Source: Actinacidiphila fildesensis (GTDB lineage Bacteria > Actinomycetota > Actinomycetes > Streptomycetales > Streptomycetaceae). Taken from it: 64,000 nt of DNA. The stretch lies in assembly GCF_042652185.1 (NCBI RefSeq), contig NZ_JBHSIX010000034.1. The stretch is one strand, 5' to 3'. The number at the start of each line of letters is the position of its first letter. The stretch's first letter is position 1. The notes below the pieces were generated by a model. That model searched no databases, had not been told where the DNA came from, and worked only from the letters and a program-made list of their open reading frames with translations. The position numbers were made by a program, and so were the translations under genes. This document shows positions 42,111 to 48,802 of the stretch, piece by piece.

Positions 42111-43446
42111 CGCAACGGACCGGACGGCGCCGGATCCCACAGGGGAGCGGTGGCCCGGTCCGACGCCGGTGCCGTCCCGGACGCGCGGCGCGCTCTTCCG
42201 GGCGGCCGGCGCGCTGTTCGGCCGTCGGGCCCGGCTCCGGTGGGTCCATCTCATCCTCGGCGGCGCGCTGTTGATGCCGTTCTACCTGCTGATGAACACC
42301 GCGCTGAACGTCGCCGCGCACGCCGAAGAGGGCAGCGGCGTCTGGGTCGCGCAGCAGTTCGGCGCCTTCGCCCTCGCCCTGCCGATCGCGGCGGCCGCCG
42401 CCGCGGTCTTCCCCCTCGTACGCGATCTGGAGGGGTCGGCGGCGCGGGCGCTCGGCGCCGGCCCCGAGGGCGGGCCCGCGCCCTCGGAGGACCGGACGTG
42501 GGCGGCGCGGGTCCGGACGTCCTGCTGGTTCGTGCTGCACGTGGGGCTCGGCGGCATCGTCAGCGGAATGACCCTGGCCGTCCCGCCGGCCGCCGTGGTG
42601 CTGCTGGCGCTGCCGTTCTCCGCGCGGCTGCGCGAGAACGAACTCCCCTGGTCCCGCCCGCTCACCCTCAGCCACCACGTACTGGCGCCGTTCGCCGCCG
42701 TGCTCCTGCTGACCGCGCTCGCACTCACCGCCAAGGGTGCGGCCGCGCTCCTGGCGCGCTGCTCCCCCGAGCTGCTCGGCCCGACGCCCGTCGACCGGCT
42801 GGCCGCCGCCGAACAGCGCACCCTACGGCTGGCCCTGCGCAACCGGCTGGCCCGCGAACTGCACGACTCGGTGGGGCACGCGCTGAGCGCGGTGACACTG
42901 CAGGCCGGCGCCGCGCGCAAAGTGCTGGACCGCGATCCGGAGTTCGCCCGGCAGGCCCTGGCCGCCATCGAGGAGACCACCCGGCGCGCGGTCGCCGAAC
43001 TCGACGACGTACTCGGCCTGTTGCGCGAGGACGTCGACGGCTCGACCGCTCCCCCGGGCCCCACCCTCGACGGCCTCGACGCCCTGCTCGGGCAGACGCG
43101 GGCCGCGGGCGTCCCGCTGGACGCGTCCGTCGAGGGCGACCTCGACGAGGTGCCGCCGATGGTCTCGCGCGAGGCGTACCGGATCGTGCAGGAAGGCCTC
43201 AGCAACGCGCTGCGGCACGCGGGACAGGTACCGGTCGGGCTGCGGATCGCGCTGGCGGACGACGAGTTGGAGATCGAGATGGTGAACCCGGTGGTGGCAG
43301 CTCCCTCCCGCAGAACGGGCGGCGGCCGCGGCCTGACGGGCGTTGAGGAACGCACGTCCGTACTGCGCGGCCGCTTCGAGGCGGGAACCGACGGATCGCG
43401 GTGGCGGCTGCACGTCACCCTCCCGCTGGGGGCGGGGACCCGATGA
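42103..43446 (+). CDS. Two-component sensor histidine kinase (NarL-type partner)
   Basis: A 447-residue kinase. About four membrane segments lie in the first 220 residues (HLILGGALLMPFYLLMN, FGAFALALPIAAAAAAVFPL and others). The HisKA_3 phosphoacceptor RLARELHDSVGHALS has His at about residue 252. A HATPase_c domain follows with SREAYRIVQEGLSNALRHA (N box) and GGGRGLTGVEER (G box). The start is GTG; the last bases overlap the response regulator ATG (ATGA), so both are translationally coupled. The signal is unknown. Confidence 0.92.
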   Translation: MADATDRTAPDPTGERWPGPTPVPSRTRGALFRAAGALFGRRARLRWVHLILGGALLMPFYLLMNTALNVAAHAEEGSGVWVAQQFGAFALALPIAAAAAAVFPLVRDLEGSAARALGAGPEGGPAPSEDRTWAARVRTSCWFVLHVGLGGIVSGMTLAVPPAAVVLLALPFSARLRENELPWSRPLTLSHHVLAPFAAVLLLTALALTAKGAAALLARCSPELLGPTPVDRLAAAEQRTLRLALRNRLARELHDSVGHALSAVTLQAGAARKVLDRDPEFARQALAAIEETTRRAVAELDDVLGLLREDVDGSTAPPGPTLDGLDALLGQTRAAGVPLDASVEGDLDEVPPMVSREAYRIVQEGLSNALRHAGQVPVGLRIALADDELEIEMVNPVVAAPSRRTGGGRGLTGVEERTSVLRGRFEAGTDGSRWRLHVTLPLGAGTR

Positions 43447-44090
43447 AGCTGCGGATCATCCTCGCCGACGACGAGCGGATGGTGCGCACGGCGCTGCGCG
43501 CGATCCTGGAGAGCGAACCGGACATGGAGGTCGTCGGCGAAGCCGCTACCGGCGCCGAGGCCATCCCCCTGGTGCGCGAACTGCGCCCGGACGTCGTCCT
43601 GATGGACGTCCGCATGCCGGAGATCGACGGCATCCGCGCCACCGAACAGCTGGTGCGCACCATGACGGATCCGCCGCGCATCGTCGTCGTGACCACCTTC
43701 GAGAACGACGCCTACGTCTACGAGGCGCTGCGCGCGGGCGCCGCCGGCTTCCTGCTGAAGCGCGCCGGAGCGGACCAACTCGTCCAGGCCGTACGACTGG
43801 TGACCCGCGGCGACTCCCTGCTCTTCCCGGCAGCCGTACGCGCACTCGCCGCCCGCTACGCCCCCGTCGACCCCTCGCAGGCCCTCCGCGACCGCCTCAC
43901 CGAGCGCGAGGCCGAGGTGCTGCGCCTGATGGCGTCGGGCCTGTCGAACGCGGAGATCGCCGAACGACTCGGCCTCGGCCCTGAAACCGTCAAGACCCAC
44001 GTCGCCCGAGTCCTCGCCAAACTCGGCGCCCGCGACCGCACCCAGGCCGTCATCGCCGCGTACGAATGCGGCTTCGTGGTGCCCGGTTGA
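43443..44090 (+). CDS. LuxR/NarL-type response regulator
   Basis: A 215-residue regulator. The receiver domain has the acidic pair ADDE and the phosphoacceptor Asp at about residue 55 in VVLMDVRMPEIDG, plus Thr and Lys in VVVTTFEND and FLLKRAG. The C-terminal LuxR helix-turn-helix is LTEREAEVLRLMASGLSNAE through GPETVKTHVARVLAKLG. It is coupled to the histidine kinase by ATGA. Its targets may include its own operon; no direct repeat specific to it was recognised. Confidence 0.94.
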   Translation: MKLRIILADDERMVRTALRAILESEPDMEVVGEAATGAEAIPLVRELRPDVVLMDVRMPEIDGIRATEQLVRTMTDPPRIVVVTTFENDAYVYEALRAGAAGFLLKRAGADQLVQAVRLVTRGDSLLFPAAVRALAARYAPVDPSQALRDRLTEREAEVLRLMASGLSNAEIAERLGLGPETVKTHVARVLAKLGARDRTQAVIAAYECGFVVPG

Positions 44091-44189
44091 CGCGGGTTGG
44101 TGGCACCGGCCGAGGCGTAGGCTTCGGTCCGGTAACGGCCAGGTCTCGATTCGGGGAACCAATGGTCGTCGTTCTGCGTCATATTCAGC

Positions 44190-44672
44190 ATGAATGATCT
44201 TCCTGTACGCATACGCCCTGCCGAGATGGACGACCTGGACGCGGTCGTGAGCATCCACACGGCGGCGTGCGCCGCGGCCGGAGCGGAGCCCGACGCGGTG
44301 GGCGGGCTGCTCGCGCGGTTCAACGGGTGGGCGCGGGCCATCCAGTTGCCCGGGAAGACGACGCTGATCGCCGAGGCCGACGGCGAGGTGGTGGGCGTGC
44401 TCTCCATGGAGTCGGACGCGCCCGGCACGGCGCTGGAGCTGTCGCAGATCCATGTGCGGCCCGGCCAGTGGCGGCGCGGCATCGGCGGCCGGCTGCACGC
44501 GGCGTACGTCCAGTCCCTGCAGGAGACGGGCGTGCTCACCGGGCTCGCCGGGGTGTGGGAGCACAACGACCGGGCGCGGGCGTTCTACGCCCGGCTCGGG
44601 TGGCGGCCGGACGGAACGGTGGAGACGAACGGGGACGGCCTGCGGCGTCTGCGACTGCGCCTCGAGGTCTGA
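44190..44672 (+). CDS. GNAT family N-acetyltransferase
   Basis: A 160-residue GNAT-fold acyltransferase using acetyl-CoA. The core has LSQIHVRPGQWRRGIGGRLH (beta4 and the pyrophosphate-binding RRGIGG loop), then VLTGLAGVWEHNDRARAFYA and RLGWRPDG. The substrate is unknown. A 99-base gap separates it from the response regulator and a 63-base gap from the TetR gene, so it may be monocistronic. Confidence 0.9.
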   Translation: MNDLPVRIRPAEMDDLDAVVSIHTAACAAAGAEPDAVGGLLARFNGWARAIQLPGKTTLIAEADGEVVGVLSMESDAPGTALELSQIHVRPGQWRRGIGGRLHAAYVQSLQETGVLTGLAGVWEHNDRARAFYARLGWRPDGTVETNGDGLRRLRLRLEV

Positions 44673-44687
44673 CCCCCAGGGTTCGGG

Positions 44688-44715
44688 ACCGAACGTTCTT
44701 GACCGATCGTTCTCG
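44688..44715. promoter_or_regulatory. Candidate TetR operator upstream of the TetR gene
   Basis: Two copies of ACCGA(A/T)CGTTCT are spaced 14 bases apart (44688-44699 and 44702-44713), each with a partly palindromic core. The second, read on the minus strand as CGAGAACGATCGGTC (44701-44715), recurs with two changes upstream of the MFS gene at 45399-45413. It is about 20 bases before the TetR start. Confidence 0.65.
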
Positions 44716-44735
44716 ATACGGGTAGCGTCGTTCCC

Positions 44736-45317
44736 GTGGCCAGGACCAAGGAATTCGATCCGGACGCCGCGCTGCAGTCGGCCCTGGAGCTGTTCTGGCG
44801 GCGCGGCTACGAGGCGACGTCGATGGCCGACCTCGTCGAGCATCTCGGTATCGCCCGCGCCAGCATCTACGGGACGTTCGGCAGCAAGCACGGGCTGTAC
44901 GTCAGGGCGCTGGAGCGGTACGGCGAGCTCTGCGACCCGGCCCTGATGGAAGAGCTGTCCCAGCCGGGGCCCGCGCTCCCCGCGGTCCGTTCCGTGGTGA
45001 CGCGCTTCGCGGAGGAGTCCGCCTGCGACGACCTGCGGCGCGGCTGTTTCATCACCAACACCGCGGTCGAACTGGCTCCGCACGACCGGGTCGCGGCCCG
45101 GCGCGTCGAGGCCAGTTGGGACTGGCTGGAGACGGCGCTCGCCTCGGCCCTCACCCGCGCCGGAGCCCAGGGGGAGCTGCCCGAAGGGCGCGATCCGCGG
45201 GCGCTGGCGCGGCTGTTGCTGGTGCTCATGCAGGGCATGCGGGTGGTCGGCAAGGCCGGCCAGGACCCGGCCCGCGTCAGGGACGCGGCGGCACAGGCTC
45301 TCTCCCTCCTCGACTGA
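44736..45317 (+). CDS. TetR family transcriptional regulator
   Basis: A 193-residue TetR repressor. The helix-turn-helix comprises ALELFWRRGYEATSMADLVE and LGIARASIYGTFGSKHGLYV. The C-terminal region contains DLRRGCFITNTAVELAPHD, typical of the TetR_C group associated with short-chain dehydrogenases or pumps. The start is GTG. It lies upstream of an MFS pump and an SDR gene, and a shared sequence element before both itself and the pump suggests autorepression and control of the pump. Confidence 0.92.
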   Translation: MARTKEFDPDAALQSALELFWRRGYEATSMADLVEHLGIARASIYGTFGSKHGLYVRALERYGELCDPALMEELSQPGPALPAVRSVVTRFAEESACDDLRRGCFITNTAVELAPHDRVAARRVEASWDWLETALASALTRAGAQGELPEGRDPRALARLLLVLMQGMRVVGKAGQDPARVRDAAAQALSLLD

Positions 45318-45322
45318 AACTT

Positions 45323-45357
45323 CGACCAACCGACCAACCGACCGTCCGACCGACCGG
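45323..45357. repeat. Short CGACCAAC/CGACCGTC-type tandem repeat
   Basis: A run of four to five imperfect 8-base units (CGACCAAC twice, then CGACCGTC and CGACCGA) lies immediately after the TetR stop. A role is not evident. Confidence 0.6.
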
Positions 45358-45398
45358 GCCTGGACCGGGCCCGGAGTGGGCTCCTGCCTGCCCCCATT

Positions 45399-45413
45399 CG
45401 AGAATGATCGATC
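45399..45413. promoter_or_regulatory. Candidate TetR operator upstream of the MFS gene
   Basis: CGAGAATGATCGATC matches the minus-strand reading of the element before the TetR gene (CGAGAACGATCGGTC) at 13 of 15 positions. It is 31 bases before the MFS start codon, within promoter range. Confidence 0.6.
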
Positions 45414-45443
45414 CAGTATCACGCCAGAAAGGCGCAGGGGGAC

Positions 45444-46850
45444 ATGTCGTCGAAGCACGGCTTCGCGCTGCTCGGAACCATCCAGGCCGCACTCATCTTC
45501 ACCATCATGATCCTCATGGTGCCGCTCCCCCGGATAGCCCGGGAGTTCGGCCTCGACCCGTCACAACTCCTGCTGCTCAGCGCCGCGTACGGACTCTCCT
45601 TCAGCGGACTGCTGCTCCTCGGCGGCCGGCTGGTGGACCGGCACGGCGGGCGACGGATGCTGGTGGTCGGTCTGTCGGTCTTCGCCGCCGCCTCGGCGGC
45701 GGGCGCCCTGGCGCCCGGTTTCACCGTGCTGACGGCCGTCCGGTTCGCGCAGGGGCTCGGCGCGGCACTGACCGCTCCAGCCGCGATGGCCCTGGTACGC
45801 GCCCTGTTCCCGGCCGCCGCCGGCTACGACCGGGCCATGGCGACGTGGGGCGGCCTCTCCGTCCTCGGCGCGACCGCCGGGAGCCTGTTCTCCGGTGCCG
45901 TGACGGCCTGGGTCTCCTGGCGGCTGACGTTCCTCGTCCCGGTGCTCGTCGCGCTGGCCGGGCTGGCCCTCGCCCCGCGGCTGCTGCCCGCCGACCCGCC
46001 CCGCGCCGCCGCGCCACCACCGCTCGACGTACGCGGCGCCGTCACGGCGACCGCCGGTGTCACAGCGGCCGGCTACGGGCTGGTCGCCACCGGGGAGCGG
46101 TCCTGGTCGTCGGCTGCCGTACTCGTTCCGCTGGCCTCCGGCCTGCTCCTCCTCATCGCCTTCGTGCTCGTCGAACGCCGGGCCCGCGAACCGCTGCTGC
46201 CGCCCGGCTTCCTCCGCGACACCCGGCGCGTCACCGCCCTGGCCGCCATCATGATGACCGCCGCGGGCACGGCGCTCACCTTCTTCCTGCTCTCCCTCTA
46301 CCTCCAGCAGGTACGCGGCTGGACCCCGCTGCGGACCTCCGCCGCCTTCATCCCGTACGCCGCCGCCCTCGTCGGCTCCGGCCGCGCCGCCGGCCCGCTC
46401 ATCAGGCGGTACGGAGCACGCGCGGTCACCGCCGGCGGACTGGCGCTCGGCGCGGCCGGGCTCCTGCTGCTCGCCGGCCTCGACGCGCGGTCGCCGTACG
46501 CCACGGGCCTGCTCCCCGGTCTTCTCCTGCTGCCGGCCGGAGCCGGACCGGCGTTCGCGGGCGCCACCGTGCTCGCCACCGCCGGGGTGCCGCACCGGCG
46601 GACGGGGCTGGCGGCCGGCGTCATGAACACCGCCATGGAACTGGGCCCGACCATCGGCCTCGCCGCACTGATGTCGGTGGCCGCCACCCGTTCCACGCCC
46701 GTCGCCGGATACGCGGCCGCTTTCGGCGCCGCCGGTATCGGCTACGCGCTCACCGCGGTCGCCGCAGCGCTGCTCCTGCGCCCACACCCCGTACCGAACC
46801 CACCCGCCACACCCCTCGCACCGCTCACCACCAAGGAGTTGTCGTCATGA
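45444..46850 (+). CDS. MFS transporter (drug-efflux type)
   Basis: A 468-residue major facilitator with about 12-14 membrane segments. Motif A is GGRLVDRHGGRRM after helix 2; helix 4 contains VRFAQGLGAALTAPAAMALV, and motif C-like GGLSVLGATAGSLFSGAVT follows, as in EmrB/QacA-type drug:proton antiporters. The ATG at 45444 has GGGGGAC upstream. The stop overlaps the SDR gene by four bases (ATGA). A TetR gene with a similar operator precedes it, the usual repressor-pump arrangement. Confidence 0.9.
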   Translation: MSSKHGFALLGTIQAALIFTIMILMVPLPRIAREFGLDPSQLLLLSAAYGLSFSGLLLLGGRLVDRHGGRRMLVVGLSVFAAASAAGALAPGFTVLTAVRFAQGLGAALTAPAAMALVRALFPAAAGYDRAMATWGGLSVLGATAGSLFSGAVTAWVSWRLTFLVPVLVALAGLALAPRLLPADPPRAAAPPPLDVRGAVTATAGVTAAGYGLVATGERSWSSAAVLVPLASGLLLLIAFVLVERRAREPLLPPGFLRDTRRVTALAAIMMTAAGTALTFFLLSLYLQQVRGWTPLRTSAAFIPYAAALVGSGRAAGPLIRRYGARAVTAGGLALGAAGLLLLAGLDARSPYATGLLPGLLLLPAGAGPAFAGATVLATAGVPHRRTGLAAGVMNTAMELGPTIGLAALMSVAATRSTPVAGYAAAFGAAGIGYALTAVAAALLLRPHPVPNPPATPLAPLTTKELSS

Positions 46851-47608
46851 CCGCACGCTTCACCGGCAGGACCGTCCTCGTCACCGGTGCCGGATCCGGT
46901 ATCGGCCGGGGCATCGCCCTCGCCTTCGCCCGGGAGGGGGCCAGGGTCGCCGTCGCCGGACGTACGGCGGAACCGCTCAAGGAGACCGCCGCCCTCATCG
47001 AGGCCGAGGGCGGCGAAGCCGCCGTCGTCACCGCCGACATCACCCGCTCGCAGGACGTACGGCGCCTGGTCGAGGACACGGTGGCGCGCTTCGGCGGACT
47101 CGACATCGCCGTCAACAACGTCGGCATCCTGACGACTCCCGCCCCGGTCGCCGACATCTCCGAGGACGACTGGCGGTCGAGCCTCGACACCAACCTCACC
47201 GGCACTTGGCTCTCCATGAAGTACGAGATCGCCCACATGCGCGCCCACGGCGGCGGCGCGATCGTCAACGTCTCCTCCAACCTCGGCGCCCACGGCCGCG
47301 TGCCGAACCTGGCCGCGTACGTCGCCGCCAAGGCCGCCGTCAGCGCCCTGACCCGCAACGCCGCCCTCGACCACATCGCCGACGGCGTCCGCATCAACGC
47401 GGTCAGCCCCGGCCCCGTCGACACCCCCATGTCCACCCGCCCCGGCGAGACCCCCGCCGACAAGGCGGCCCGCATGCGGCGCGACGTCCCCGCCGGCCGG
47501 GCCGGCTCCCTCGACGAGATCGCCGCCGCGGTGCTCCATCTCGCCTCCGCTGAGGCCGGGTTCACCGTCGGGGCTGACCTGGTCCTGGACGGCGGCATCA
47601 CCGCCTGA
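46847..47608 (+). CDS. SDR family NAD(P)-dependent oxidoreductase
   Basis: A 253-residue classical short-chain dehydrogenase. Cofactor motif VTGAGSGIGRG is near residue 12, followed by the NNVG motif in DIAVNNVGIL, catalytic Ser in VNVSSNLG, and YVAAK with the Tyr-Lys pair; PGPVDTPM closes the active site. It is coupled to the MFS gene by ATGA and so belongs to the TetR-controlled unit. The enzyme may modify the compound exported by the pump; the substrate is unknown. Confidence 0.93.
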   Translation: MTARFTGRTVLVTGAGSGIGRGIALAFAREGARVAVAGRTAEPLKETAALIEAEGGEAAVVTADITRSQDVRRLVEDTVARFGGLDIAVNNVGILTTPAPVADISEDDWRSSLDTNLTGTWLSMKYEIAHMRAHGGGAIVNVSSNLGAHGRVPNLAAYVAAKAAVSALTRNAALDHIADGVRINAVSPGPVDTPMSTRPGETPADKAARMRRDVPAGRAGSLDEIAAAVLHLASAEAGFTVGADLVLDGGITA

Positions 47609-47630
47609 CCACGCGGTTAGGCTCGACGCC

Positions 47631-48185
47631 ATGATTATCTGGTTGAACGGGACCTTCGGCGCGGGCAAGACCACCACGTCCAAGGAGCTCGCCGCGATGG
47701 TCCCGAACGCCCGGATCTTCGACTCCGAGCAGGTCGGCTACATGCTCCGCCACGTCCTGGAATCCGTGCCCGTCAAGGACTTCCAGGACTGGCGGCCATG
47801 GCGCGCCCTGGTCGTGGAGACGGCGACCCAGATCCTCGGCTACGTCGGCGGCGTACTCGTCGTCCCCCAGTCGGTCCTGGTGGAGCAGTACTGGACGGAG
47901 CTCAGCGCCGGGTTCGCCGCCGCGGGAATTCCCGTGCGCCACTTCGTCCTCCACACGGACCAGGACACCCTCACCCGCCGGATCGAATCCGACACCGTGG
48001 AGACCGGCGCCCGCCAATGGCGCCTCGACCACCTCACCGCCTACGAGTCGGCCCGCCCCTGGCTCAGCAGGACGGCCGAGACCATCGACACCACGAACCT
48101 CCCGCCGGACCGGGTCGCCCACGCGATCGCCTCCGCCGTCCAGCCACAAATTCCTTGCGACGCCCCCCCCCGGCCCTCCGCCTAA
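47631..48185 (+). CDS. P-loop kinase-like ATPase (TmrB-like)
   Basis: A 184-residue P-loop protein. Walker A is WLNGTFGAGKTTTSKEL at the extreme N terminus. The rest resembles small nucleotide-kinase-fold proteins such as tunicamycin-resistance TmrB and related AAA family ATPases: FDSEQVGYMLRHVLESV, VPQSVLVEQYW, and a lid-like LTRRIESDTVETGARQWRL. The stop codon TAA (48183-48185) lies within a possible -10 element (TAAACT) for the downstream permuted tRNA-like transcript. Function and substrate are unknown. Confidence 0.83.
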   Translation: MIIWLNGTFGAGKTTTSKELAAMVPNARIFDSEQVGYMLRHVLESVPVKDFQDWRPWRALVVETATQILGYVGGVLVVPQSVLVEQYWTELSAGFAAAGIPVRHFVLHTDQDTLTRRIESDTVETGARQWRLDHLTAYESARPWLSRTAETIDTTNLPPDRVAHAIASAVQPQIPCDAPPRPSA

Positions 48186-48194
48186 ACTGACGTC

Positions 48195-48329
48195 GTCCAG
48201 GTGCGCAAGCAACGGTTACTTCCTTCAGGAGGACGAGGTTCCGGGTTCGACTCCCGGTCGGCGGCCCAGCCGCCGGTAGCTCAACGGCAGAGCGCGTTGT
48301 GTCACCGTCGCCAAACCAGATCTCTGGAC
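48195..48329 (+). tRNA. Candidate circularly permuted tRNA-like gene (3' half precedes 5' half)
   Basis: Read in order, the plus strand carries the 3' half of a tRNA and then the 5' half. 3' half: CAACG (48210-48214, anticodon stem), a 26-base variable region with hairpin CTTCC/GGAGG (48219-48232), T arm CCGGG TTCGACT CCCGG (48241-48257), acceptor TCGGCGG (48258-48264), C73, CCA (48266-48268). After one base (G48269) the 5' half follows: acceptor CCGCCGG (48270-48276), TA, D arm GCTC AACGGCA GAGC (48279-48293), G, then CGTTG (48295-48299). CCGCCGG pairs fully with TCGGCGG, and CGTTG with CAACG. G48269 could pair with C73 as G-1, as in tRNA-His. GGTG (48200-48203) also pairs with CACC (48303-48306), and GTCCAG (48195-48200) with CTGGAC (48324-48329). 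An anticodon cannot be read directly. A strong terminator follows. Confidence 0.6.
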
Positions 48330-48342
48330 ACCTACGCGAACA

Positions 48343-48376
48343 GGCGCCCCCTCCCGCTCCGGCGGAAGGGGGCGCC
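48343..48376 (+). terminator. Terminator hairpin after the permuted tRNA-like gene
   Basis: Arms GGCGCCCCCT (48343-48352) and AGGGGGCGCC (48367-48376) pair perfectly over 10 bp, with extra inner pairing CCGC/GCGG. It ends 47 bases after the last predicted pairing element of the tRNA-like RNA and no other plus-strand gene lies between. Confidence 0.8.
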
Positions 48377-48410
48377 TTCGTTCGACTCCGAGAGCTCTGT
48401 TCGGACCTCG

Positions 48411-48663
48411 TCCACGGCTGTTCGATCGCGATCTCATAGGCGATCTCCCAGCGGACGTCCGGGATGACGATGTCCGCCGTCTCGACGGGCCGGCCCTCGG
48501 TGTCGTAATAGGTGCGCTCGATCTCCAACACCATGTCACCGACCGAGATGCCGAGCAGATTCGCCTGCGCCTGGGTGGCGCGTGCGGGGCTCGGGTGCTG
48601 CCGCTCGCCGACCATCCATCGGACACCGACGGTGGCATTCGATTCCGCGAGCACACGGCGCAT
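48411..48663 (-). pseudogene. C-terminal UTRA-domain remnant of a GntR (HutC-type) regulator
   Basis: About 80 codons on the minus strand read LAESNATVGVRWMVGERQ, then GISVGDMVLEIERTYYDTEG and RPVETADIVIPDVRWEIAYE. This is the C-terminal half of a UTRA ligand domain. The winged-helix N-terminal half is absent, and after EIAIEQP the frame runs on without similarity. HutC-type GntR regulators are common in actinomycete integrative elements (pSAM2 type), and the fragment sits downstream of a tRNA 3' end, so it may be an old element scar. That origin is inference. Confidence 0.7.
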
Positions 48664-48728
48664 GCGCCGACGGTGCGGGGAAGCCGCTGGCGCGGCTCCG
48701 GGATCTTCGCGCGGAAGTGAGTGACTGG

Positions 48729-48802
48729 CAAGGGCGGCAGGAATTGAACCTGCGACATCTGGTTTTGGAGACCAGCGCTCTGGCCATCTGAGCTACGCCC
48801 CC
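48729..48802 (-). tRNA. tRNA-Trp (CCA) with weak acceptor stem
   Basis: On the minus strand: acceptor GGGGGCG, TA, D arm GCTC/GAGC, anticodon arm CTGGT CTCCAAA ACCAG with anticodon CCA, T arm GCAGG TTCAATT CCTGC, acceptor CGCCCTT, G73; CCA is encoded at 48726-48728. Positions 1-72 and 2-71 are G-U pairs; alternatively A48803 starts the tRNA with a bulged G. The tRNA-Trp I would expect in this group has A1-U72 and G2-C71, so this copy is unusual. Its first ten bases overlap the end of the upstream phosphodiesterase-like gene. Confidence 0.88.

Noticed and set aside
42282..45458. Minus-strand open frame of about 1058 codons across the two-component operon, GNAT and TetR genes
   Set aside because: It crosses several well-supported plus-strand genes and has no recognisable domain.
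44736..47608. Biosynthetic gene cluster around the TetR/MFS/SDR genes
   Set aside because: No synthase, ligase or precursor peptide lies nearby; this is an ordinary regulator-pump-reductase unit.
48181..48310. Two ordinary tandem tRNA genes
   Set aside because: No acceptor strand matching CGGCGGC exists upstream of the 3' half, and no T arm or acceptor strand follows the 5' half; the halves pair only with each other.
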